This document shows positions 8,959 to 16,585 of a stretch of 49,156 nt of DNA, one piece after another. The DNA comes from an uncultured Clostridia bacterium (GTDB taxonomy: Bacteria > Bacillota > Clostridia > TANB77 > CAG-508). The notes under the pieces were generated by a model that worked only from the letters and a program-made list of their open reading frames with translations, was not told the origin of the DNA and made no database searches. A program made the translations under genes and the position numbers. The stretch spans positions 1 to 49,156 of the forward strand of contig CALXUC010000009.1 in NCBI GenBank assembly GCA_944391575.1. The letters are read 5' to 3'. Each line of letters starts with the position of its first letter. The first letter of the stretch is position 1.

Positions 8959-9162
8959 GTTACTTTAGAATTATAAATTTGTTTAAATATAATTTATTAA
9001 AAATTTTTATCAGAAGTTTTTATATATAAAATTATTACCCAAAATATATAAAATTGATAATTATTGATAATTTTAGACATATAACTTTATTACTTTTTTA
9101 AAAAAACGGCTTAAAATCGATTCTGAAGTGTTTACGTTTAAAGCCCTTGAAAATACTGTGAT

Positions 9163-9191
9163 TTGACTAAAATATGTTTTAATGGTATAAT
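9163..9191 (+). promoter_or_regulatory. Strong vegetative promoter of the small secreted protein gene
   Basis: TTGACT (9163-9168), a 17-base spacer and TATAAT (9186-9191), about 38 bases before the GTG start. Confidence 0.75.
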
Positions 9192-9228
9192 ATAATTATA
9201 TTTTCACTTATAATAAAAGGAGGAAAAA

Positions 9229-9642
9229 GTGAAAAAATTCTTTGTAACCTTTTTGGCTATGGCTATGCTGTCTTTTTCTTTTATAACTTCTGCGCAAGCA
9301 GTCGACATGAAGGCTTTTTTAAAAAGTATCGAAAATATTCGGAATGAATATTTGAGAATTCAGGAGAAAAATGATTTAAGAGATTTTGAATTTCTGTTAA
9401 CTATGTCGATTGCTCAAGTAACTGCTTGGGATCAGGCGGTTGGGAAACCGAATATTAAAAAAGAGAAGATGATTGAAATATCTAAACAATTTACAGCGAT
9501 TATTAGCTCTCAATATATATCTATGCAAAAGTATTTGCAAAGATATGTTATTGGTAAGAGTCCAAACAAGGAGCAGACAAAGAAAAATTGCAGCCAGCTC
9601 TTGCAATATATTAATCAAGGGTTAACTGCACTGAAGAATTAA
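9229..9642 (+). CDS. Small secreted protein of foreign composition, function unknown
   Basis: Family not recognised. Residues 1-25 are a Sec signal peptide (KKFFVTFLAMAMLSFSFITS with an AQA cleavage site). The mature part of about 112 residues is helical and charged with one Cys and no obvious catalytic motif. GTG 9229 follows AAAGGAGG. Base and codon use differ from the neighbours: CTG, TCG, CAG, CCG, GGG and GTC codons occur, and there is one in-frame CGG (9340-9342, Arg), a codon I found in no native-composition gene at a sense position. If CGG caused a +1 shift here, translation would stop four codons later. It has its own strong promoter and a terminator hairpin, so it looks like an acquired single-gene unit. 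Confidence 0.75.
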   Translation: MKKFFVTFLAMAMLSFSFITSAQAVDMKAFLKSIENIRNEYLRIQEKNDLRDFEFLLTMSIAQVTAWDQAVGKPNIKKEKMIEISKQFTAIISSQYISMQKYLQRYVIGKSPNKEQTKKNCSQLLQYINQGLTALKN

Positions 9643-9654
9643 CATTTTCTCCCA

Positions 9655-9686
9655 AACCCAGTAGTAGAATTTTTTACTACTGGGTT
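9655..9686. terminator. Hairpin terminator after the secreted protein gene
   Basis: AACCCAGTAGTA and TACTACTGGGTT form a 12-bp perfect stem with an 8-base loop. Only a weak T-tract follows. It lies between convergent genes. Confidence 0.7.
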
Positions 9687-9708
9687 CTATATTTATAGGA
9701 AATATTTT

Positions 9709-10296
9709 TCATAAAAGAATAGGTTGGATTTGTTCATTATTTAATGCATATTCTATAGTAGGTATTAAGTAAGTTAAATCAAAAGCTAATGAACGCGGTT
9801 TAGTAATAGGATTATCTTGCTTAAATGGTATAAAATAATAATGCTTTCTATTTAATAGTTTTCCAATATTTTCTGCATTAGAACTTAATCCGTCATTTGT
9901 ACATATTCCAATAACAATATTATTATCATTACGTAAATTAGATTTTGCTGCTAAAAGCACCGGTGTATCTGTAATTCCGTTAGCCAATTTAGAGATTGTA
10001 TTGCCTGTACAAGGTGCTATTACTAATATGTCTATAATTTTTTTCTGACCTAATGGCTCTGCTTCTACAAATGTGTTTATTATTTTATTATTTGTAATTT
10101 CTTCAATTTTCTCAATAAACTCTTTACTTTTTCCGTATCTCGTATCTATGTTATATGAATTAAACGACATTATAGGTACAACATTAGCTCCATTTTCCAC
10201 TAATTTTTTCATATACGGAATTATCACTTCAAAGGTAGAATACGCCCCTGTTAAAGCAAAGCCTATTTTTCTATCATGAAAGTTAAATTGAAACAA
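9709..10296 (-). CDS. dpaB: Dipicolinate synthase subunit B
   Basis: SpoVFB/DpaB-type flavoprotein-fold subunit that, with DpaA, oxidises the precursor to dipicolinic acid, the spore core Ca-chelator made in the mother cell. Seen: KIGFALTGAYSTFEVIIPYM at the N-terminus, VVPIMSFNSYNIDTRYG, VIAPCTGNTISKLANGITD and VLLAAKSNLRN, all typical of the family at the expected 195 residues. TTG 10296 is favoured because GGAGGTGA sits 5 bases upstream. Unusual: dpaA, normally directly upstream, is not adjacent; ackA lies there instead. Confidence 0.88.
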   Translation of the reverse strand: MFQFNFHDRKIGFALTGAYSTFEVIIPYMKKLVENGANVVPIMSFNSYNIDTRYGKSKEFIEKIEEITNNKIINTFVEAEPLGQKKIIDILVIAPCTGNTISKLANGITDTPVLLAAKSNLRNDNNIVIGICTNDGLSSNAENIGKLLNRKHYYFIPFKQDNPITKPRSLAFDLTYLIPTIEYALNNEQIQPILL

Positions 10297-10354
10297 AAAA
10301 TCACCTCCATAATATATTTTATGTAAATATATATAAGAAGTGATAATTTTATTA

Positions 10355-11545
10355 TTACTTAATTAATTCTAAAGTTTCACGAGCTATCATTAATTCTTCG
10401 TTTGTAGGAACTACATAAACTGAAATTTTTGAATTGGTTGTTGAAAGTTTAATTTCTTTTCCTTTACAGTCATTTATTTCTTCATCGATTTCAACGCCAA
10501 AACATTTCAAGTAATCACATATTAAAGTACGTCTTTTAGGTTCGTTTTCACCAACACCTGCTGTAAATACTATTGTATCTAAGCCTTGCATCGAAACAAT
10601 ATATTTAGCAATAAATTGTGCTACTAAATAACAGTATATATCTAAGGATAACACTGCTTTTTCGTGATTATCAGCCGCAGCAGCTTCTATATCTCTAAAA
10701 TCTGTACTAACTCCTGAAATACCATAAACTCCAGATTCTTTATTTAAAATTTCTGATACTTCATCTGCTGTTAATTTTTCTTTATTCATTAAAAATGTAA
10801 CAATAGATGGATCTAAATCTCCTGAACGAGAACCCATTGGAATTCCTCCAAGTGGGGTTAATCCCATACTTGTATCTACGCATACTCCATTTTTAACTGC
10901 TGCTAAACTTGCTCCTTGTCCCAAATGACAAGTTACGATTTTTAATTCTTTTACATCTTTTCCCATTAATTCAGCTACTCTATTTGCTACATATTTATGT
11001 GAAGTTCCATGTGCTCCATATCTTCTTATTCCATACTTTTCGTAATATTTATATGGTATAGGATATATGTATGCTTTTTTAGGCATTGTTTGGTGAAATG
11101 CTGTATCAAAAACTGTAACCATTTTTACATCAGGCATTAAATTTTTGCAAGCTTCTATTCCTAATATAGCTGCTGGATTATGCAATGGAGCTAAAGGAAT
11201 ACAATTTCTTATTTCTTCTACAACGTGATCATTTACAATAGTAGATTTTGTAAATTTCTCTCCTCCATGTACTACTCTATGTCCTACGCCATTTATTTCA
11301 TTAATATCTTTTATAACTCCATATTCTTTTGACATTAATTGATTTAATACAAATTGTATTGCTTCATTGTGATCTTTTACTGGATTTTCAAAAACATGTT
11401 TTTCTCCATTAACTTTGTGTGTTAAAAAAGAATTATTTTGCCCTATTCTTTCATAATTTCCTTTTGCTAATACGTTTTCAGTAGTCATATCTATTAATTG
11501 ATATTTTAATGATGAACTACCACAATTTAATACTAAAATTTTCAT
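10355..11545 (-). CDS. ackA: Acetate kinase
   Basis: Converts acetyl phosphate and ADP to acetate and ATP, the last step of fermentative ATP production. Seen: VLNCGSSSLKYQLID at the N-terminus, HRVVHGGEKFT, FDTAFHQTMP, GAHGTSHKYV, CHLGQGAS and GVSTDFRDIE, and 396 residues, all standard. ATG 11545 follows AGGAG. pta lies directly upstream, 78 bases away, in the usual pta-ackA order. Confidence 0.97.
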   Translation of the reverse strand: MKILVLNCGSSSLKYQLIDMTTENVLAKGNYERIGQNNSFLTHKVNGEKHVFENPVKDHNEAIQFVLNQLMSKEYGVIKDINEINGVGHRVVHGGEKFTKSTIVNDHVVEEIRNCIPLAPLHNPAAILGIEACKNLMPDVKMVTVFDTAFHQTMPKKAYIYPIPYKYYEKYGIRRYGAHGTSHKYVANRVAELMGKDVKELKIVTCHLGQGASLAAVKNGVCVDTSMGLTPLGGIPMGSRSGDLDPSIVTFLMNKEKLTADEVSEILNKESGVYGISGVSTDFRDIEAAAADNHEKAVLSLDIYCYLVAQFIAKYIVSMQGLDTIVFTAGVGENEPKRRTLICDYLKCFGVEIDEEINDCKGKEIKLSTTNSKISVYVVPTNEELMIARETLELIK

Positions 11546-11623
11546 ATTCTAACTCCTTTTTTTAAATATAATATTTAATAATTTACTTTTTTATAATTAA
11601 TAAATCTTAATTATATAGCCATT

Positions 11624-12622
11624 TTAGCTTATTTCTTCGCTTTGAGCTTGCACAGATGTTATTGCAACTACTCCAACTATATCATCAACACTGCAGCCTC
11701 TTGATAAATCATTTACAGGTTTAGCTACCCCTTGACATAGCGGACCATATGCTTTTGCGTTTCCCATTCTTTGAACTAGCTTATATCCTATATTTCCTGC
11801 ATCTAAATTTGGAAATATTAATGTATTACAAATACCTGCTATTTTACTACCAGGAGCTTTTATTTCAGCTACTTCTGGAACTATAGCTGCATCTAATTGT
11901 AATTCTCCGTCTATCATTAAATTAGGATTTTTTAATTTGGCTAACATTGTTGCATCTACTACTTTTTTTGTCTCATCAGATTTTGCGCTTCCATAAGTTG
12001 AATAAGACAACATACCTATTTTTGCGGCTTGCCCAACTAATAATTCATAGCTTTTAGCTGAAGCTATTGCTATTTCTGATAATTCATCACTATTAGGATT
12101 TGGATTAATACCACAATCACTAAATAAATATATATTACCATATTCACAATTTGGGACATCCATAATGAAAAAACCTGAAACTAATTTGGTACCTTCTTTT
12201 GTTTTTAAAATTTGTAATGCTGGTCTTAATGTATCAGCAGTAGAATGTGCTGCTCCACATACTAATCCATCAGCTTTATTTAATTTTAATAACATTATTC
12301 CGAAATAAATTTCATCTAGAATTAGACGTTTTGCTTTATCTAAAGTCATTCCTTTTAATTTTCTTAATTCATATAAAGTTTTAGCCATTATGTCCTTATC
12401 TTCATATAATGGTGGTTCAATTAATTCTGCTAAACTTATATTTATGTTGTTTTCATTTGCAATATTTTGTACTTCTTCTTTATTTCCAATAAGTATAATA
12501 TTAGCAATTTTTTCTTGAGTAAGTTTCTCTGTAGCTTTTAAAATTCTTATATCTGTTGCTTCCGGAAGAACAATTGTTTTTACATTTTGGGAAGCTCTTT
12601 TTATAATTGAATCTATAAACAT
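11624..12622 (-). CDS. pta: Phosphate acetyltransferase
   Basis: Transfers the acetyl group of acetyl-CoA to phosphate for acetate kinase. Seen: the single catalytic domain of 332 residues without the long N-terminal extension of the enteric type, with motifs DGLVCGAAHSTADTLRPALQ, FLFSDCG-like YLFSDCGINPNP, MLSYSTYGSAKS and ISNTLIFPNLDAGNIGYK-like CNTLIFPNLDAGNIGYK. ATG 12622 follows AGGAGG. First gene of the pta-ackA pair; a tRNA gene lies just upstream on the same strand. Confidence 0.96.
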   Translation of the reverse strand: MFIDSIIKRASQNVKTIVLPEATDIRILKATEKLTQEKIANIILIGNKEEVQNIANENNINISLAELIEPPLYEDKDIMAKTLYELRKLKGMTLDKAKRLILDEIYFGIMLLKLNKADGLVCGAAHSTADTLRPALQILKTKEGTKLVSGFFIMDVPNCEYGNIYLFSDCGINPNPNSDELSEIAIASAKSYELLVGQAAKIGMLSYSTYGSAKSDETKKVVDATMLAKLKNPNLMIDGELQLDAAIVPEVAEIKAPGSKIAGICNTLIFPNLDAGNIGYKLVQRMGNAKAYGPLCQGVAKPVNDLSRGCSVDDIVGVVAITSVQAQSEEIS

Positions 12623-12643
12623 ATTTCCTCCTTAAATTTATAA

Positions 12644-12729
12644 TGGTGCAAGTAATGGGACTCGAACCCATACGCTATAAAAACACACGCCCCTCAAACG
12701 TGCCTGTCTGCCAGTTCCAGCATACTTGC
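12644..12729 (-). tRNA. tRNA-Leu (anticodon GAG)
   Basis: Minus-strand acceptor arms GCAAGTA and TACTTGC with an encoded CCA (12644-12646), D-arm CTGGAACTGGCAGACAG, anticodon stem CACGT/GCGTG with loop TTGAGGG (anticodon GAG), a long variable arm as expected for class II tRNA-Leu, and T-arm GGGTTCGAGTCCC. Confidence 0.95.
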
Positions 12730-12747
12730 TCTTTAATTAAAAAATTT

Positions 12748-13084
12748 AAGTAAATCTATAAGCCGGGTTCTGTCGTGAATAATCATTTATCTAGGATATA
12801 TATTACTATATACCTCGTGCCGCTATCTAAGAAGACGACGAGCAGTCTTAACCTTCCATTATTTAGCGTTGCTCCAAGTGGGGTTTACATTGTCGAAATA
12901 TGTCACCATATTTCCGGTAAGCTCTTACCTCACCTTTTCACCCTTACCTTTTAAAATAAAAGGCGGTTATTTTCTGTTGCACTTTCCTTAAGGTCACCCT
13001 TACTGGACGTTATCCAGCACTATTGCTCTGTGGAGCCCGGACTTTCCTCAAATGATTTAACATTCGCGATTATTCAATTTACTT
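12748..13084 (-). ncRNA. rnpB: RNase P RNA
   Basis: Catalytic RNA that matures tRNA 5' ends. Read on the minus strand, the 5' part contains GAGGAAAGTCCGGGCTCC and the 3' part ACAGAACCCGGCTTAT, the conserved P4/J regions. ACAGAAAATAACCGCC and GGTAAGGGTGAAAAGGTG are also diagnostic of bacterial type A. The P1 stem pairs AAGTAAAT (13084-13077) with ATTTACTT (12755-12748). It sits upstream of tRNA-Leu on the same strand. Confidence 0.95.
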
Positions 13085-13140
13085 AACAATAATATTTTAA
13101 TCTAAAAATATAAAATTGTCAAGAGAAAAATGTATTTGAA

Positions 13141-13283
13141 TAAAAGCATGATATATAGCTATTTTTAGTCAAAACATAGCTAGGGTGTAACAATCCGGGT
13201 CTTGACTTGCAAATAGCTATATATCAAGCTTTTATTTAAATGCCTGCTGAATTGTAACATATAGCTATTTTTAGTCAAAGCAT
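13141..13283 (+). repeat. Family 1 hairpin element (copy 3) followed by a truncated copy
   Basis: Arms TGATATATAGCTATTT and AAATAGCTATATATCA enclose the core AACAATCCGGGTCTTGACTT. The right flank continues TTTATTTAAATGCCTGCTGA to GAATTGTAAC at 13258, the outer terminal repeat. Bases 13259-13282 repeat only the left arm (ATATAGCTATTTTTAGTCAA), a 5'-truncated second copy that abuts the promoter of the next gene. Confidence 0.8.
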
Positions 13284-13311
13284 TTACTTTACATAATAAA
13301 TATGATATAAT
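13283..13311 (+). promoter_or_regulatory. Promoter of the small membrane protein gene
   Basis: TTTACT (13283-13288), a 17-base spacer and TATAAT (13306-13311), about 45 bases before the start codon. Confidence 0.55.
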
Positions 13312-13354
13312 ATTATTACCTTTTTTATATTAACCTAAAAAGAGGTTAAACATT

Positions 13355-13543
13355 ATGGCAGAACTATCTTCACTCATCGTTTGTCTACTCATCATATTAA
13401 TTACAATATTTATTTTTAAATTATGTTTTCAAATTTTTATTGATATTGTAAAACTTTTTGTAGAATTTGTAAAATGGATATTTAGTTCTTGGGTGAATGT
13501 TTTAATCATTTTTTTAGTAATATTAGTATTGTCAAAGATTTGA
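13355..13543 (+). CDS. Small membrane protein, 62 residues, function unknown
   Basis: Almost entirely hydrophobic: residues 5-28 (SLIVCLLIILITIFIFKLCF) and 46-61 (WVNVLIIFLVILVLS) are probable membrane helices, joined by an amphipathic stretch with Lys and Phe. No family recognised. It has a promoter at 13283-13311, a short RBS (AAAGAGG) before ATG 13355 and a strong hairpin terminator right after the stop, so it is a self-contained transcription unit and likely real despite its size. Confidence 0.65.
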   Translation: MAELSSLIVCLLIILITIFIFKLCFQIFIDIVKLFVEFVKWIFSSWVNVLIIFLVILVLSKI

Positions 13544-13548
13544 AAAAT

Positions 13549-13588
13549 ACCCTTATTATTATATCTAATTAGAATTAATAATAAGGGT
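13549..13588 (+). terminator. Rho-independent terminator
   Basis: ACCCTTATTATT (13549-13560) and AATAATAAGGGT (13577-13588) form a perfect 12-bp stem followed by TATTTTATTT. Confidence 0.8.
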
Positions 13589-13596
13589 TATTTTAT

Positions 13597-14533
13597 TTAC
13601 ATTAAATTTATTTCTTCAATTAAATTTTTATAATTTATATAAAAAATATCTTTATCTTTAACATTTAAAGAATCTATTATTTGGTCTAATATAATGTTAA
13701 TTTTTTTAATACTATATTCATTAGTGTCTCCTAAATTAGCTATTATATCTGTATTTATTTCTTTTGCTTTATTTGCAAAATTAATAGCCTCCTCCCAATT
13801 TTCAATTTCAACGTTTTTATAAGTTAATACAATATTATATTTTATTTCTTTCAATTTTTTTTCATTTGCACTCATATTATTATCAAAACTATTATATAAA
13901 TCTAAAATATTTTGGTATAAATCTGCTAATTTATTAATACTCTCTGTTTTGTTTTCATTCTTGGCCTGTAACGTAACATCATTTAAATTAGAATTGAATC
14001 TATTTATTTTTTCTTCTGGAACATTTAATTCTGCTAAATCTATAGAAATTGTAGACCAAATACTATATAAGTTTTCTACTCGACTTATTATTAATTCCCA
14101 GTCTGGCTCTTTACTCTCACCTATTATGTTTTTGCTTATAAGTTCTGTTATTTCAACTGTTTCTTTACTTGACTCTTGCCCTTCTGAAGATGATCCGCTT
14201 GAAGATGAACCCCCCTCTTCTGAACTAGATCCACCGCCTCCTGATGACTCCATTTGTTGGCTTCCAGAAGAAGAACTTTTGCTACTTGTAGCACTACTAC
14301 TAGATGATGAATCTCCGTAAAGTTATTTCTTTAGTATCAATTTTATAATTCTCAATAGTTATATTATTTAAAGAATTTATTAAACTTATAATTTCTGTAT
14401 CTAAATATAACAATTCTTCTTTTACCTTATCATTTAAAGAAAGCTTACTTTTGTTCGTATTACACCCAGATAAAGTTATTAATAATATCGTAATAATTAT
14501 ATAAATTAATATATTTTTAAAACTTTTTTTCAA
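13597..14533 (-). CDS. Lipoprotein with Ser-rich linker, read through a +1 frameshift at CGG
   Basis: Two minus-strand frames make one protein: codons 1-72 (14533-14318) and, after skipping the C of CGG at 14317, 239 codons from 14316 to 13597. The N-terminus is a lipoprotein signal, NILIYIIITILLITLSGC, with lipobox LSGC. After a short helical segment comes a Ser/Gly/Glu-rich linker (GDSSSSSSATSSKSSSSG, then GGGGSSSEEGGSSSSG). The rest is helical, Asn/Glu-rich and of no family I recognise. In the zero frame translation stops five codons after CGG. An ATG at 14253 inside the linker lacks a convincing RBS, so an independent second gene is unlikely. It could be a pseudogene if the frameshift is not translated, but the same CGG break in three conserved genes argues otherwise. 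Confidence 0.65.
14315..14317 (-). other. +1 frameshift site in the lipoprotein gene (TTA CGG A)
   Basis: Minus strand, zero frame ACT TTA CGG AGA. Skipping C 14317 gives GGA GAT TCA and joins the downstream Ser-rich frame. The downstream frame is closed 9 bases upstream of this C by TAA, so the switch must occur in a very short window. Confidence 0.7.
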
Positions 14534-14645
14534 AAAAATCTCCTCTTTATTATTTTTTTATAAAAATATTATTTACAATTTTTTTCCTTTTATACTTTTA
14601 GTATATAAAAAATTTTTTTTCGTATAATATTTTTAGGTGATTTTT

Positions 14646-14927
14646 TTGAATGTTTCAGTTAATTTATATAGTACAAAAGAGAATGAGATTACTAAATTTT
14701 TAAATAAGTTTTATGATAATAAAGAAAAAATTATAGAAAATAAAACATGGTTTAAAGAATATCAAAATCCTATTGAAATGGCAGATATTATTGGCGTTTT
14801 TATTGATAATAGTGATAAATTTCAAATTAATATGTGGGTTTGTTTAGATGAAGGCTTTTTATTAAATGTTACAGAAAATAATGCAGATAAAATAATAAGA
14901 TACCTTTATGAAAGGTATCCTTATTAA
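14646..14927 (+). CDS. Small protein of unknown function, about 93 residues
   Basis: No family recognised. It is soluble, with a helical N-terminal half (KENEITKFLNKFYDN) and a strand-rich middle (MADIIGVFIDNSDKFQINMW, VCLDEGFLLNVTE) ending in a helix with RYLYERYPY. A GTG at 14637 would give three more residues, but AGGTGA (14635-14640) overlaps it and lies 5 bases before TTG 14646, which I prefer. A TATAAT at 14623-14628 is too close to be certain as -10. Convergent with gpsA. Confidence 0.6.
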   Translation: MNVSVNLYSTKENEITKFLNKFYDNKEKIIENKTWFKEYQNPIEMADIIGVFIDNSDKFQINMWVCLDEGFLLNVTENNADKIIRYLYERYPY

Positions 14928-14937
14928 TAATTATATT

Positions 14938-15921
14938 TTATTCTGATTTAGCTTCTCTTGTCATAAGATTTTTTAATGCTTGTTGAGGCTCTAAATTATT
15001 ATATAATACATCATATACTGTATTTATAATGGGAACATTTACTTCATATCTTTTAGCTAATTTATATGCTGTTTCTATATTATCTATGCTTTCTATAGTC
15101 ATTCCTACTATTTGTTTAGTTTCTTCTAAAGATTTTCCTTGTCCGATTAATAAGCCGGCTTTTCTATTTCTACTATGTTCGCTCATACAAGTTACTATGA
15201 GATCGCCTAGCCCTGTTAAACCATAGAATGTACTTTGAGAGCCACCTAGTTCTACTCCTAATCTTGATATTTCTACAAGGCCACGTGTAATTAAAGCTGC
15301 AAAGGTATTATCTCCTAAGTTCATACCAGCTGCAACACCCGCACAAAATGCTATGATATTTTTAAGAGCTCCGCCTAATTCAACTCCTCTTACGTCACGG
15401 CTTGTATAAACTCTTAAAGTTTCACTCATAAATATATCTTGAACTTGTTTCAAAATTTTTCCATCTTTAGAGGCAACAACAACAGCTGTTGGAACATTTA
15501 AAAACACCTCTTCTGCATGACTTGGCCCCGATAAAACACCTATTTTAGCTCTTGGCATTTCTTCTTCTAAAACTTCATCTAATGTATATAGTGTAGAAGA
15601 TTCAAATCCTTTAGAGCAGATTATTATTGGTTGATTGCTTATGTATTCTTTATATTGTTTTACACATTCTCTTGTAAATTTAGAAGGTGTAACGTGTAAC
15701 ACTAATTCTGTACCTTCTACAGCTTCTTTATAATCTGAAGTACAAAAAACGTTATCTGGGACAACTGCTTTTGGCAAATATTTGCACTTTCTTTCATTAT
15801 TAATTAATTCTTTTTCTGCGTCTGTATGTGACCAAACTTTAACTTCATTTCCTCTATTTGCTAAATATATAGCAAGAGACATTCCCCAGCTTCCTGCACC
15901 GATTATTCCGATTTTATGCAT
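14938..15921 (-). CDS. gpsA: Glycerol-3-phosphate dehydrogenase [NAD(P)+]
   Basis: Reduces dihydroxyacetone phosphate to sn-glycerol-3-phosphate for phospholipid synthesis. Seen: Rossmann motif IGAGSWGMSLAIYLANRG at the N-terminus, VLSGPSHAEEV, the catalytic Lys region GVELGGALKNIIAFCAG, GDLIVTCMSEHSRNRKAG and a normal length of 327. It follows plsY closely (19 bases) and der abuts plsY, so der-plsY-gpsA is one operon supplying and using glycerol-3-phosphate. Confidence 0.97.
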   Translation of the reverse strand: MHKIGIIGAGSWGMSLAIYLANRGNEVKVWSHTDAEKELINNERKCKYLPKAVVPDNVFCTSDYKEAVEGTELVLHVTPSKFTRECVKQYKEYISNQPIIICSKGFESSTLYTLDEVLEEEMPRAKIGVLSGPSHAEEVFLNVPTAVVVASKDGKILKQVQDIFMSETLRVYTSRDVRGVELGGALKNIIAFCAGVAAGMNLGDNTFAALITRGLVEISRLGVELGGSQSTFYGLTGLGDLIVTCMSEHSRNRKAGLLIGQGKSLEETKQIVGMTIESIDNIETAYKLAKRYEVNVPIINTVYDVLYNNLEPQQALKNLMTREAKSE

Positions 15922-15940
15922 TTCTTTCGCTCCTTTTTAT

Positions 15941-16585
15941 TTATTTTTTAAAACTTACTTTATTTTCAGTTCCATCTAATAATCTTTTTACATTAGTTCT
16001 ATGATTATATAAAACTAAAACTGCTATAGCTATTGCTAAAGGTAAATAACTATTTGCCGCAGATACTGGTGCTATAATATAATTTTGAGTAATAAATACT
16101 GTTAAAACTGGAAATAATATTGCTGCTCCTATAGAACCTACAGATACCATTCTTGTTAATACCATAAGTAATAAAGCAAATACTAGACAAATTAAGCCTA
16201 TTTGATAATTTATTACTAATATAACGCCTAAAGCTGTTGCTACTCCTTTACCACCTTTAAATTTGAAGAATATTGGGAAAGTATGACCTATTACTACAGC
16301 AAATGCTGCTAATTGTACTAAAAGCGCTCCATCTATACCTTCTGGACCTATAATACTAGCAACTGCGTAAGCTATTAAAACAGCTACTACTCCTTTTAAA
16401 ATGTCACAAACAAGTGCACATATTGCAGCCTTTTTACCTGCAACTCTTAAAACGTTTGTACTTCCTGCATTTTTACTTCCTTTTTCTCTAACATCTACTC
16501 CTGCAAATTTCTTTCCAAAAATTACTGAAAAACTTATACTACCTATAAGATAAGCTACTATTGTGATTATTACATATATTAACAT
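15941..16585 (-). CDS. plsY: Glycerol-3-phosphate acyltransferase
   Basis: Integral membrane enzyme transferring acyl groups from acyl phosphate to glycerol-3-phosphate. Seen: YLIGSISFSVIFGKKF, then KNAGSTNVLRVAGKKAA, HTFPIFFKFKGGKGVATALG and YNHRTNVKRLLDGTENK, the three cytosolic motifs of PlsY, among about five membrane helices over 214 residues. Its start abuts the der stop codon, so translation is coupled; gpsA, the substrate producer, lies directly downstream. Confidence 0.96.
   Translation of the reverse strand: MLIYVIITIVAYLIGSISFSVIFGKKFAGVDVREKGSKNAGSTNVLRVAGKKAAICALVCDILKGVVAVLIAYAVASIIGPEGIDGALLVQLAAFAVVIGHTFPIFFKFKGGKGVATALGVILVINYQIGLICLVFALLLMVLTRMVSVGSIGAAILFPVLTVFITQNYIIAPVSAANSYLPLAIAIAVLVLYNHRTNVKRLLDGTENKVSFKK

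Noticed and set aside
14253-14255. Independent gene starting at ATG 14253 inside the Ser-rich region
   Set aside because: There is no convincing ribosome binding site, the frame continues upstream with the same Ser-rich composition, and it joins the lipoprotein frame at CGG.
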